Below are positions 26,446-35,770 of a stretch of DNA of 64,000 nucleotides, piece after piece (position 1 is the stretch's first letter; each line of letters begins with the position of its first letter). The translations under genes were made by a program, and so were the position numbers. The DNA comes from Tissierellales bacterium (GTDB lineage: Bacteria > Bacillota > Clostridia > Tissierellales > Tissierellaceae): contig JACIXZ010000007.1 in the NCBI GenBank assembly GCA_014360205.1, positions 1 through 64,000 of the forward strand, read 5' to 3'. The notes below the pieces were generated by a model. The model saw only the letters and a list, made by a program, of their open reading frames with translations, was not told the DNA's origin and did no database searches.

Positions 26446-27342
26446 ATGACAAATATTGAAAAACTAACAACAGAGTCGAGAAATCCAAAAACAATTAATT
26501 TAGATCAAATGGAACCTTTAGAAATAGTTAAAGTGATGAATGAAGAAGATGAAAATGTAATCAGGGCTGTACGAGATGAATTAGAGAATATTGCGAAAGC
26601 AATTGAGATTTGTACTAAATCTTTAGAAAATGGCGGAAGATTAATATATATGGGAGCAGGAACTAGTGGTAGATTAGGATTATTAGATGCAGTAGAATGC
26701 CCTCCGACATTTGGTACTCCGGATGATTTAGTGATTGGACTTATTGCCGGAGGTGAAAAAGCGTTTATAAAAGCAGTAGAAGGGGCTGAAGATAGTAAAA
26801 CATTAGGGGAAGAAGACTTAAAATCAATTGGTGTGAATAGTAAAGATGTAGTTGTTGGTATTGCAGCTAGTGGGAGAACCCCTTATGTAATTTATGGACT
26901 GAGATATGCTAAATCTATAGGTGCACATACTATTGCAATTGCATGCAACAAAGATTCTGAAGTGGGCAAAGAAGCAGATTTGGCAATAGAAGTTGTTACA
27001 GGACCTGAAGTGTTGACTGGATCAACTAGATTAAAAGCAGGTACAGCACAGAAGATGGTTTTAAATATGATATCAACTGGTACAATGGTTGGGATTGGTA
27101 AAGTATACCAGAACTTAATGGTAGATGTTGTTCAAACCAATGAGAAACTTAAAATGAGAGCTGAAAATATTGTTATGGCTGCAACAAATTGTAGTAGAGA
27201 TGAAGCAAAAAAATTTTTAGAGTTAGCTGATGGCAATGCAAAGACTGCAATAGTTATGATTCTTAAAAATTGTTCTTTTGAGGAGGCGATTGAAAGACTG
27301 AGAAAAAACAAAGGACATATTAGAAAGGCATTATTAAATTAA
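26446..27342 (+). CDS. murQ: N-acetylmuramic acid 6-phosphate etherase
   Basis: It removes the lactyl ether of MurNAc-6-phosphate to give GlcNAc-6-phosphate and D-lactate. It has 298 residues with an SIS fold: TESRNPKTINLDQMEPLEIV at the start, GRLIYMGAGTSGRLGLLDAVECPPTFG and LTGSTRLKAGTAQKMVLNMIST, all typical of MurQ. A UBA-like helical end follows. It is preceded by AGGAGG. Its product feeds NagA at 30.4 kb. Confidence 0.95.
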   Translation: MTNIEKLTTESRNPKTINLDQMEPLEIVKVMNEEDENVIRAVRDELENIAKAIEICTKSLENGGRLIYMGAGTSGRLGLLDAVECPPTFGTPDDLVIGLIAGGEKAFIKAVEGAEDSKTLGEEDLKSIGVNSKDVVVGIAASGRTPYVIYGLRYAKSIGAHTIAIACNKDSEVGKEADLAIEVVTGPEVLTGSTRLKAGTAQKMVLNMISTGTMVGIGKVYQNLMVDVVQTNEKLKMRAENIVMAATNCSRDEAKKFLELADGNAKTAIVMILKNCSFEEAIERLRKNKGHIRKALLN

Positions 27343-27371
27343 TATACTATAAAAATACAAGGAGGAAGAAA

Positions 27372-28796
27372 ATGGATAATAAACAATTAGCTATACGAAT
27401 TGTTGAACTCGTAGGTGGTAAAGAAAACATAATAAAAGCAGCAAACTGCATGACTAGATTAAGAATAACTGTTAAAAATCCTAGTTTAGTAAATGAAACT
27501 GAGTTAAAAAACACAGAAGGAGTACTTGGAACAGTAATAGATGGGAATTATGCACAAATTGTTTTAGGACCTGGAAAAGCAAAAAAAGTTGCTGATATAT
27601 GCATTGATGAGCTTGGAATTCCAAGAGATTTTACAGTTGATGAAGATTGGATAGAAAACAAAGAAGAGATCAAAGCAATGCAAAAACAGAGTCCATTAAA
27701 AAACGCCATAAAAACTATAGCTGATATATTTATCCCTCTTATACCTGCAATTATTGCAGCTGGGCTATTTAATGGACTTGCTAGTTTAATTTCGACACTC
27801 CAAGGGCAAGCAATATTACCGGCTGAAGGTACATGGAAAGTCATCCAACTTTTATTTGCGCTTATTGGCGGTGGGTTCCTAGGATATTTCGCAATATATA
27901 CTGGTATAAATGCAGCAAAACAATTCGGTGCAACTGAAGGTTTAGGCGGAATGTTAGGTGCAATATCAATCAGTCCTAACATAGTTGCTATTTCGACTAT
28001 ATTTGGATTATATGATGCTGAAGTCCCACTAAAATCAATTTTGACTACAGGAAAAGGTGGGATAATAGGAGTTATTTTAGGAGTTTGGATACTATCAAAG
28101 ATTGAGAAAAGGATTAGAAAGAGAATACCTGATGTATTAGATTTAGTTGTAACACCATTTTTGACATTGTTAATAACTTCAGTATTATTTGTATTTATAA
28201 TTATGCCTGTTACTGGATATCTTTCAGATTTATTGGTTAGAGGTTTGAGTTTAATCATAGGGTCTCCTAATTCAATTGTTAACATAATAAGTGGATATAT
28301 TTTAGCAGCAATATTTCTACCAATGGTTTTATTAGGACTTCACCATGGGTTAATACCTATATATGCTATTCAGTTAGAAAATTTAGGTGGAGTATCATTA
28401 TTTCCTGTATTAGCAATGGCTGGTGCTGGGCAAGTAGGGGCTGCAATTGCAATTTATATTAAAGCCAAGAGAGTTGGCAATACTAGGATGCAAAAGGTAA
28501 TTACCGGTGCATTGCCAGCAGGTTTCTTAGGAGTTGGAGAACCACTCATATATGGAGTTACATTGCCTTTGTTTAAACCATTTATTACAGCTGGCTTAGG
28601 GGCAGGATTTGGTGGGGCTTATGTAATGCTTAGTAGAGTTATGGCTAATGCATGGGGACCATCTGGATTAGTTGCAATACCAATAATGAAACCAGAGTCA
28701 ATGTTAAACTACTTTATTGGATTAGTTATATCATATATAGCAGGTTTCATAATAACTTATTTTGTAATGAAAGATGATGAAGTAAAAAATGTCTAG
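27372..28796 (+). CDS. murP: PTS transporter EIIBC, MurNAc-type
   Basis: The protein has 474 residues. The N-terminal EIIB domain has the phosphocysteine C26 in AANCMTRLRITV. The EIIC membrane domain runs from about 110 to the end, with LLGLHHGLIPIY and GVGEPLIYGVTLP. It belongs to the glucose/sucrose superfamily and lacks EIIA, which is encoded two genes later. Its position between murQ and mupG supports MurNAc or MurNAc-containing disaccharide as substrate. The end overlaps mupG by eight bases. Confidence 0.88.
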   Translation: MDNKQLAIRIVELVGGKENIIKAANCMTRLRITVKNPSLVNETELKNTEGVLGTVIDGNYAQIVLGPGKAKKVADICIDELGIPRDFTVDEDWIENKEEIKAMQKQSPLKNAIKTIADIFIPLIPAIIAAGLFNGLASLISTLQGQAILPAEGTWKVIQLLFALIGGGFLGYFAIYTGINAAKQFGATEGLGGMLGAISISPNIVAISTIFGLYDAEVPLKSILTTGKGGIIGVILGVWILSKIEKRIRKRIPDVLDLVVTPFLTLLITSVLFVFIIMPVTGYLSDLLVRGLSLIIGSPNSIVNIISGYILAAIFLPMVLLGLHHGLIPIYAIQLENLGGVSLFPVLAMAGAGQVGAAIAIYIKAKRVGNTRMQKVITGALPAGFLGVGEPLIYGVTLPLFKPFITAGLGAGFGGAYVMLSRVMANAWGPSGLVAIPIMKPESMLNYFIGLVISYIAGFIITYFVMKDDEVKNV

Positions 28797-29835
28797 TAAT
28801 ATTAGTTTCTCAATTTATGTTTCAACATGGAGAGAAAACATAGAAGCTTTACCTTCTGTATATACAGATGGGGCTTCTGTTTTTACTTCATTGCATGTAC
28901 CAGAGGAAAACAATGAAGAATTTATCAATGAAGCTACAGAAATGATAAAAAGTGTTAAAAAGATTGGATATAATGTGATAGCTGATGTATCAAATAAAAC
29001 TTTATCCAATTTTAAAGTTACTAGTCTAGAAGAGCTTGCAAATTTATTACCCATAGATATCCTTAGAATTGATTATGGTTTTAATATTTCGGAAATCATT
29101 GAAATAAAAAATAATGTAAAGATAGCTATAAATGGATCTACAATCAATAAAAATCTTCTAGAAAAATTAAATGATACTCCTGAGCAACTAATCGCAATAC
29201 ACAATTTTTATCCTAGAGTTGATACAGGACTAGATGATAAACAATTTATTGATCTAAATAATATGTTATTAGAAAATAATTTTCGGATTTATACTTTCAT
29301 ACCTGGTGATTTGAATTTGAGAGGACCTGTTTATGAAGGGTTGCCTACTTTAGAAAGTCATAGAAATTGTTCACCATATGCTTGTTTTGTTGATATGCAT
29401 AAAAATTATTCAATTAATGATATCATTGTTGGAGATGGAATCATATCGCATGTAGAATATGATATGATAAAGTATTACAAAGAAAATAATGTTATAATCT
29501 TGCCTGTTGAGCTAGATGAAAATTATAAATATTTGGATGGGACAATTTTTAGTATAAGAGAAGACTCTCCATATTCTCTCTTGAGATTAAAGGAATCAAG
29601 AGAGTATGCTTTAATGGGCGATAAAATATATGACCATAATTGTATTAAGAGAATTAGAGGGTGTTTAACTATTGATAATTATAAATATGGCAGATATTCT
29701 GGTGAAATTCAAATTACAAAGAAAGATTATCAAGCAGATGAAAGAGTAAATGTTATCGGGCAAATTAAAGATGAATATATATTGCTTTTAAAGTGTATAA
29801 AAAATGGGGATAAAATTAAAATCATAAATGTTTAG
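28789..29835 (+). CDS. mupG: MupG-type 6-phospho-N-acetylmuramidase (DUF871)
   Basis: A 348-residue DUF871/MupG protein: an N-terminal TIM-barrel domain (FSIYVSTWRENIEALPSVYTDGASVFTSLHVPEE, DILRIDYGF, AIHNFYPRVDTGLD) and a C-terminal small beta domain (from about 240). MupG hydrolyses phosphorylated MurNAc-GlcNAc released from peptidoglycan, inside the cell. Overlap with murP and position next to murQ fit uptake and cleavage of a phosphorylated muro-disaccharide. Confidence 0.87.
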   Translation: MSSNISFSIYVSTWRENIEALPSVYTDGASVFTSLHVPEENNEEFINEATEMIKSVKKIGYNVIADVSNKTLSNFKVTSLEELANLLPIDILRIDYGFNISEIIEIKNNVKIAINGSTINKNLLEKLNDTPEQLIAIHNFYPRVDTGLDDKQFIDLNNMLLENNFRIYTFIPGDLNLRGPVYEGLPTLESHRNCSPYACFVDMHKNYSINDIIVGDGIISHVEYDMIKYYKENNVIILPVELDENYKYLDGTIFSIREDSPYSLLRLKESREYALMGDKIYDHNCIKRIRGCLTIDNYKYGRYSGEIQITKKDYQADERVNVIGQIKDEYILLLKCIKNGDKIKIINV

Positions 29836-29849
29836 GAAGTGAAGATTTG

Positions 29850-30344
29850 ATGTTTAATATATTTAAGAAAGACAAAAGTAATGAGATTGTAATAAAAACT
29901 CCAATTACTGGGAAAATTGTCAAAATTGAAGATGTACCAGATAATGTTTTTTCTGGTAAATTAGTTGGAGATGGAATAGCTATATTGCCTGATGACGAAT
30001 TCGTTTATTCTCCTTTTGATGGAGAGATAGTACAGATTGCTCCTCAAAAATATGCATTGGGGTTAAGGAACAAAGAGAATGTTGAATTATTGATCCATTT
30101 AGGTATAGATACAGTAAACTTAAAAGGAGAAGGGTTTAAAGTTTATGTCGAAAGAAATCAAAAAGTTAAAACTGGAGATAAACTCATTAAGGCAGACTGG
30201 CAATATATTTCAAAGAATGCAAAATCAACAATTTCTCCTATAGTTATAACAAATATGGAAGTAGTTAAGGAAATAATAATTACAGAAGCCGAATATGTGC
30301 ATGCAGGAGATAATATTTTTACAATCATATTGAACGATAGATAA
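29850..30344 (+). CDS. PTS glucose-type EIIA component
   Basis: A 164-residue stand-alone EIIA of the Crr type. The phosphohistidine is H83 in ELLIHLGIDTVNLKGEGF; KTPITGKIVKIEDVPDNVFSGKLVGDGIAI and SPFDGEI form the beta sandwich. It would accept phosphate from HPr and pass it to the MurP EIIB. ATG 29850 is used; an in-frame TTG precedes it directly. As the last gene before a terminator it belongs to the mur operon. Confidence 0.9.
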   Translation: MFNIFKKDKSNEIVIKTPITGKIVKIEDVPDNVFSGKLVGDGIAILPDDEFVYSPFDGEIVQIAPQKYALGLRNKENVELLIHLGIDTVNLKGEGFKVYVERNQKVKTGDKLIKADWQYISKNAKSTISPIVITNMEVVKEIIITEAEYVHAGDNIFTIILNDR

Positions 30345-30352
30345 CTATATAA

Positions 30353-30384
30353 AAAATCGAGTCAGCACATTGCTGCTCGATTTT
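30353..30384 (+). terminator. Rho-independent terminator of the mur operon
   Basis: AAAATCGAG/CAGC pairs with GCTG/CTCGATTTT (one bulged T) around ACATT, followed by TTTATTTT. Confidence 0.8.
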
Positions 30385-30429
30385 ATTTTGCTTTAAAATA
30401 GGGTATCATAGACCAAAGGGGGCATTTGA

Positions 30430-31593
30430 ATGAAATTATTGATTAAAAATGCAAGAGTAATAACTCCATATGAAATTTTAAATGACAAAAGTATAATAGT
30501 TGAAAATGGGAAAATAGTTGATATTACTTCTGATGAAGTAGAACCGAAAAATTTTTTAGAATTCATCGATGCTAAATCAAATTATCTTTCCCCAGGATTT
30601 ATAGATATACACAATCATGGAAATTCAGGTTATGATTTTATGGATGCAAATTTTGATGCTTTTGATGAAATTTCGAAATTCCACTTAAAAAATGGGGTAA
30701 CTTCATATCTGTTAACTACTATTACATCGAAGCATGAAGATTTAATCAATGTATTAAATGCAGGTAGTGAATATATTGACTCTGATATGAGGTATTCAAA
30801 TATGGTTGGCATATATTTAGAAGGACCATATTTTTCTAAAGAAAAGAAAGGTGCTCAACCAGAAAAATATCTTAAAAATCCAACAATAGAAGAAATAGAT
30901 GAATTCATAAAAGCTTCAAATAATCGCCTTAAAGTTGTTTCAATTGCACCAGAGATGGAAAATTCATTCGGTGCAATTAGATATCTGAAAGATAAAGGAA
31001 TTAAAGTTGCTTTGGGGCATACAAATTCAACTTTTGATATCGCTAGAAAAGCTATTGATTCAGGAGCAAGTATAGCCACACATCTTTACAATGGGATGAG
31101 ATCATTTAGCCATAGGGAGCCTGGGATAATCGGTGCTTGCTTAACTGATGAGAGAGTTAAATGTGAATTAATTGCAGATATGATTCATATCCATAAAGCA
31201 GCTTTAAAGCTTGCCATAGATGTGAAAGGATCTGACTCTATAATTCTAATATCAGATGCAATGATGGCAGCAGGCAAAGCTGATGGAATGTACAAATTGG
31301 GTGGACAAGATGTTACAGTTAAAGAAGGAAAGGCAATATTAAATGATGGCACAATTGCAGGCTCTACGTTGACACTAGATAGGGCAGTATTTAATCTTGT
31401 GCATCATGTAGGTATAAAATTAAGTGATGCTGTTAGGATGGCTAGTTTATCTGCTGCTAAAGCGATCGGAATTGATGATAAAAAGGGAAGTATAGAGATA
31501 GGAAAAGATGCTGACATGATTAAATTTGACGAAAACTTAAAGATTTTGAACACTATTGTCAATGGTGAAGTTCGCTATTATAGAGAAATATAA
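30430..31593 (+). CDS. nagA: N-acetylglucosamine-6-phosphate deacetylase
   Basis: It converts GlcNAc-6-phosphate, the MurQ product, to glucosamine-6-phosphate and acetate. It has 387 residues in an amidohydrolase fold: GFIDIHNHGNSGYDFMD, the metal glutamate in YLEGPYFSKEKKGA, GHTNST, THLYNGMRSFSHREPG and the catalytic aspartate in ISDAMMAAG. GGGGGC precedes ATG 30430. It follows the mur operon terminator by 45 bases, so it may be transcribed partly by readthrough. NagB is not in the window. Confidence 0.93.
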   Translation: MKLLIKNARVITPYEILNDKSIIVENGKIVDITSDEVEPKNFLEFIDAKSNYLSPGFIDIHNHGNSGYDFMDANFDAFDEISKFHLKNGVTSYLLTTITSKHEDLINVLNAGSEYIDSDMRYSNMVGIYLEGPYFSKEKKGAQPEKYLKNPTIEEIDEFIKASNNRLKVVSIAPEMENSFGAIRYLKDKGIKVALGHTNSTFDIARKAIDSGASIATHLYNGMRSFSHREPGIIGACLTDERVKCELIADMIHIHKAALKLAIDVKGSDSIILISDAMMAAGKADGMYKLGGQDVTVKEGKAILNDGTIAGSTLTLDRAVFNLVHHVGIKLSDAVRMASLSAAKAIGIDDKKGSIEIGKDADMIKFDENLKILNTIVNGEVRYYREI

Positions 31594-31648
31594 TAGGATA
31601 TTTAATTTTGGCAGCAATTATTGTAGACTCAACTATGACTAGTTTTGA

Positions 31649-31677
31649 TTGATATTAACTGTTTTACTTCATATAAT
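31649..31677 (+). promoter_or_regulatory. Predicted sigma-A promoter for the mannitol operon
   Basis: TTGATA (31649-31654), 17 bases and TATAAT (31672-31677) stand 32 bases before the mtlA start. Confidence 0.7.
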
Positions 31678-31708
31678 TATATTAAAGTTATGAAGAGGAG
31701 GTACCAAA

Positions 31709-33130
31709 ATGTCAGATATGTCTAGTAGTCTACAAAGTTCAACTGGTGGGAAAGGACAAAATATTCAAAGATTTGGCAGAGTTTTAAGTGGCATGGTCAT
31801 GCCAAACATAGGAGCATTTATCGCTTGGGGATTAATAACAGCGATATTCATTCCTACTGGTTGGTGGCCAAATGAAAATTTAGCATCACTAGTCGGACCG
31901 ATGATAACATATTTGCTTCCATTGCTCATTGGGTATACTGGAGGTAGAAATGTCGCAGGACAAAGAGGTGCAGTTATCGGTGCAATAGCTACTATGGGTG
32001 TTGTAGTAGGTGCTGATGTGCCAATGTTTTTAGGAGCTATGTTGGTAGGACCTTTAGCAGCTTATCTAATAAAGAAATTCGATAAAGCTATTGAAGGAAA
32101 GGTAAGAGCAGGATTTGAGATGTTGGTTGACAATTTCTCACTAGGAATATTAGGTGCGATTCTTGCAATTTTATCTTATTTAGCAATTGGACCATTAGTA
32201 GAAGGACTAAATAATATTTTAAAATCTGGTGTAGAAGCAATAGTAAATGCTGGATTGTTGCCATTAACATCTATTTTCATCGAACCAGGCAAAATTCTTT
32301 TCTTAAACAATGCTATTAATCATGGAGTATTGGGGCCAATTGGCATCCAAGAAGCTGAAGAAGTTGGTAAATCAATATTTTTCTTGCTTGAAACAAATCC
32401 TGGCCCTGGATTAGGTATATTATTAGCATATTGGGTATTCTCAAAAGGATCAGTTAAACAATCAGCTCCTGGAGCAGTAATAATTCACTTTTTAGGTGGA
32501 ATACATGAAATATATTTCCCATATGTTTTGATGAATCCTATTTTGGTATTAGCTGTAATTGCTGGAGGAGCAAGTGGTGTATTGACATTTTCATTATTTA
32601 ATGCAGGATTAGTTGCAACTCCTTCACCAGGTAGTATAATTGCTTTAATGGCAATGACACCAAAAGGCAATTATCTAGGTGTGTTAGCAGGAGTAGCGGT
32701 ATCAGCTGCAGTATCATTTTTGGTTGCATCATACTTTGTGAAGAGAAATTCAGATAAAATAAGTGATGAAGACTTATCTGGTGCAAAAGAAAAAGTAAAA
32801 GAGATGAAATACAAACCACAAGATAATACAGTTACAAACGGAGTTTTGACAAATGTAGATAAAATAGTATTTGCTTGTGATGCTGGTATGGGATCAAGTG
32901 CAATGGGTGCGACTACTTTAAAAAACAAGCTCAAAAAAGCTGGTTTAGATATTGAAGTTATACATTGTGCAATTGAGGAAATACCATCCGATGCAAAAGT
33001 AATAATAACCCACAAGAGCTTGACAGAAAGAGCTAGAGCAAAGGCACCAAATGCTTATCATGTTTCCATTGACAATTTTATTAACAGTCCTGAATACGAC
33101 AAACTTGTTGACAGACTATTAGGCAAATAA
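31709..33130 (+). CDS. mtlA: PTS mannitol transporter EIICB
   Basis: The protein has 473 residues. The EIIC membrane domain (about 20-345) shows the mannitol-family blocks [38 protein letters not shown] and [16 protein letters not shown]. The EIIB domain follows with phosphocysteine C390 in [22 protein letters not shown] is separate (mtlF). It takes up mannitol as mannitol-1-phosphate. A strong hairpin separates it from mtlR. Confidence 0.93.
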   Translation: MSDMSSSLQSSTGGKGQNIQRFGRVLSGMVMPNIGAFIAWGLITAIFIPTGWWPNENLASLVGPMITYLLPLLIGYTGGRNVAGQRGAVIGAIATMGVVVGADVPMFLGAMLVGPLAAYLIKKFDKAIEGKVRAGFEMLVDNFSLGILGAILAILSYLAIGPLVEGLNNILKSGVEAIVNAGLLPLTSIFIEPGKILFLNNAINHGVLGPIGIQEAEEVGKSIFFLLETNPGPGLGILLAYWVFSKGSVKQSAPGAVIIHFLGGIHEIYFPYVLMNPILVLAVIAGGASGVLTFSLFNAGLVATPSPGSIIALMAMTPKGNYLGVLAGVAVSAAVSFLVASYFVKRNSDKISDEDLSGAKEKVKEMKYKPQDNTVTNGVLTNVDKIVFACDAGMGSSAMGATTLKNKLKKAGLDIEVIHCAIEEIPSDAKVIITHKSLTERARAKAPNAYHVSIDNFINSPEYDKLVDRLLGK

Positions 33131-33134
33131 TTGT

Positions 33135-33164
33135 GTAAGCAGCGGAATTTATTTCGCTGCTTAC
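33135..33164 (+). terminator. Intra-operon hairpin between mtlA and mtlR
   Basis: GTAAGCAGCG pairs perfectly with CGCTGCTTAC around a ten-base loop; TTTAAA follows instead of a long T run. It may act as an attenuator or mRNA-stabilising end for mtlA. Confidence 0.6.
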
Positions 33165-33182
33165 TTTAAAGAGGTGATAGTA

Positions 33183-35255
33183 GTGATTTCAATTAAACTC
33201 ACCCAAAGGCAAAGAGGGATCATAGAACTCTTAATCAAGGAAGATAGATTTTTTACTGTATCTGAAATAGCTAAGAAAATAAATGTGAGCAATAGGACAG
33301 TATCTAGAGAACTTAGGGATTTAGATTCATATTTAGGTTACTTTTCATGCTCGATTGATAGCCGATCGGGAAAAGGCATTCGGTTTGTGGGAAGCGAACG
33401 GAGTAGAGAATTACTTTTGGATAATATTAAAAAAAGTGGAGAAATTAAGAATTACACGCAAAGTCAAAGAATGGTATATATATTGACTGAACTCTTGAAT
33501 GCAAGTGAACCATTAAAAATCAACAATTTTACTATTGAATTAAATGTTACGGAAGGAACTATAAGTCACGATTTAGATAGAGTTAGTGAAAGACTAGAAA
33601 AATATGGATGCAAATTAATTCGCAAACCTGGTGTTGGATTCTACGTAGATGCAAATGAATCTGACAAGAGGAGGGCAATAGTTGATTTAATATATGAAAA
33701 TATAGAAGAGACGGAACTTATTGACATTATTAGAAATAAAGATAGATTGAGTGTAGAAACAAGAGAAAATCTTGTAAACTTAATAAGTAAAAACACATTG
33801 TATGAGTTAGAGAGGTTATTAATTGACAATGAAAACAAACTAAAAACAACTTTAAATGATAGGGCATATATTGGTTTGCTCATACATTTAGCAATCGCAA
33901 TAGATAGAATAAATAAGGGCGAAAATATAATCATCGACAAAGATTATTTAAATATATTAAAAAAATGTGATGAATATTTAGAAGCAGAGAAACTCGCAAA
34001 GGCTATTGGGAAAAAGTTTAACATTTCCATGCCTGAAGATGAAATAGGGTACATTACAATGCATATCATAGGTAATGCAGGGACTAAAACAACTCAAATA
34101 GATGATGAAGTAATTATGATTTCTTCAAGAATCCTTTCAAATGCATATAGTGAGTTGGGATTGAATGCAAAAATTGATAGGCAGTCTATAATTTGGCTAG
34201 CAACACACTTGCAAACAGCACTTTATAGAATAAGAATGAATATGGAAATAAGGAATCCTCTTTTAGAAGAAATAAAAAACAATTATACAGATATTTACAA
34301 AGTTGCAATAAAAGCAGTGAACCCTATTGAAATAGAACTTGGCATAAAGATGCCTGATTCTGAAATAGCATATATAGCGATGCATATCGGAGCATCGGTT
34401 GAAAGGAACAGGAAAAATTTTATCAAATATGATGTACTTGTCGTATGTGCAACTGGAATGGGTACAGCTACACTTCTTTCAACGAGATTACAAAATGAAT
34501 ATCAAAATTTAAATATAGTAGATGTGGTTTCTTCACTAAATATTGAAGAAGTGATAGAAACAACCAGAGATATTGATTTTATTATATCCACTATTCCAAT
34601 TGACTATGGGAAAATACCTTTAGTAGTGGTTAACCCACTTTTGCTTAGTGATGATAAAAGATTAATCGATGAATTTTTAAAAAATTTCAATATAATCGAT
34701 AAAAATAAGGGGGTAAAAACCTCTAAATCAACAGCCAAAAAAGATCTTAATAGTTTAAAAGAATATTTGGATGCAATACTTGAAGTGCTTAACAACCTTG
34801 TTGTAGTAGATATGCTAGAAAAAGAAAGCATAAACTCATTGATTGATCACATAAGTAGTACAATTGGTAGAAACGAGATTGAAGTTACAAATATAAAAGA
34901 AGGATTGCTTAGGAGAGAAACCTTAGGAAGTACAGTATTAGATCAATATAATGCAGTTTTGCTTCATGCAAAAACCACAGGTGTTGATAGGCTTATATTT
35001 GGGGCTATAAGGCTTTTAAAGCCAATATATATAGAGAATGATGGAAATTCAAATAAAATAGATTTAGCAATAATAATGCTTGCGCCTAAAAATATAAATA
35101 ATAATAAGCTAAGTGTTATGAGTTTTCTAAGCTCAAAGATTATCGAAGATGAGAAATTTTTATTTACTTTAAGAAATTCCGAAAAAGACATGATATATGA
35201 GTTGTTAGAAGATTATTTAAATGAATTTTATGAAAGAGTTCATTATGAAAATTAG
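33183..35255 (+). CDS. mtlR: MtlR-type PTS-regulated transcriptional activator
   Basis: The protein has 690 residues in the MtlR/LicR order. Helix-turn-helix domains come first (ISIKLTQRQRGIIELL, FTVSEIAKKINVSNRTVSRELRDLD). Two PRDs follow, each with the histidine motif DEIGYITMHIIGNAG or DSEIAYIAMHIGASVERN. Then an EIIB-like domain with the cysteine in VLVVCATGMGTATLLSTRLQ, and a C-terminal EIIA-like domain with a histidine in VLLHAKTTGVDRLIFG. Activity would be set by phosphorylation from HPr and the mannitol EII proteins. GTG 33183 follows GAGGTGA; an in-frame GTG at 33174 overlaps that site. Confidence 0.9.
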   Translation: MISIKLTQRQRGIIELLIKEDRFFTVSEIAKKINVSNRTVSRELRDLDSYLGYFSCSIDSRSGKGIRFVGSERSRELLLDNIKKSGEIKNYTQSQRMVYILTELLNASEPLKINNFTIELNVTEGTISHDLDRVSERLEKYGCKLIRKPGVGFYVDANESDKRRAIVDLIYENIEETELIDIIRNKDRLSVETRENLVNLISKNTLYELERLLIDNENKLKTTLNDRAYIGLLIHLAIAIDRINKGENIIIDKDYLNILKKCDEYLEAEKLAKAIGKKFNISMPEDEIGYITMHIIGNAGTKTTQIDDEVIMISSRILSNAYSELGLNAKIDRQSIIWLATHLQTALYRIRMNMEIRNPLLEEIKNNYTDIYKVAIKAVNPIEIELGIKMPDSEIAYIAMHIGASVERNRKNFIKYDVLVVCATGMGTATLLSTRLQNEYQNLNIVDVVSSLNIEEVIETTRDIDFIISTIPIDYGKIPLVVVNPLLLSDDKRLIDEFLKNFNIIDKNKGVKTSKSTAKKDLNSLKEYLDAILEVLNNLVVVDMLEKESINSLIDHISSTIGRNEIEVTNIKEGLLRRETLGSTVLDQYNAVLLHAKTTGVDRLIFGAIRLLKPIYIENDGNSNKIDLAIIMLAPKNINNNKLSVMSFLSSKIIEDEKFLFTLRNSEKDMIYELLEDYLNEFYERVHYEN

Positions 35256-35274
35256 AAATATGGAGGTCTAAAAA

Positions 35275-35754
35275 ATGGGGTTAAATCTGTTTTCTAGTAA
35301 AAACAAAAGAGCAGATGAAGGAAATGTAGATGTTTTATTAAAAGAGAATATTTTGTTAAATTTACACAATATGGATAAGTATGATGCTATTAGGTTTGCA
35401 GGAGAACTTTTAGTCAAGAGTGGCTGTGTCGACGAAGCCTATATTGACGCTATGATAGAAAGGGAAAATGATTTAACCACATATATTGGCTGTGGAGTGG
35501 CTATACCCCATGGAGTTGGAAAAGCAAAGGAATTTATTAAGAAATCAGGCATAGTTATCTTACAATTTCCTGATGGAGTTGACTTCGATGGTCAAAAAGC
35601 ATATCTAGTAATTGGAATTGCTGGGAAAGGCGATGAGCATTTAAGCATTTTAGCCAATGTCGCTACTATTATCAGTGAAGATGAAGAAAAGTTAAAAGAA
35701 CTCATAAAAACTAATGACGTAGATTTTATTTATTCTACTTTTACAGCTAAATAA
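35275..35754 (+). CDS. mtlF: PTS mannitol EIIA component
   Basis: A 159-residue EIIA of the mannitol/fructose class. The active histidine is H79 in YIGCGVAIPHGVGKAKEFI, preceded by the typical YIDAMIERENDLTTY. It passes phosphate from HPr to MtlA. GGAGG lies upstream. It follows mtlR by 19 bases in the same operon. Confidence 0.92.
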   Translation: MGLNLFSSKNKRADEGNVDVLLKENILLNLHNMDKYDAIRFAGELLVKSGCVDEAYIDAMIERENDLTTYIGCGVAIPHGVGKAKEFIKKSGIVILQFPDGVDFDGQKAYLVIGIAGKGDEHLSILANVATIISEDEEKLKELIKTNDVDFIYSTFTAK

Positions 35755-35770
35755 AGAGGGAGGAAAAGAA

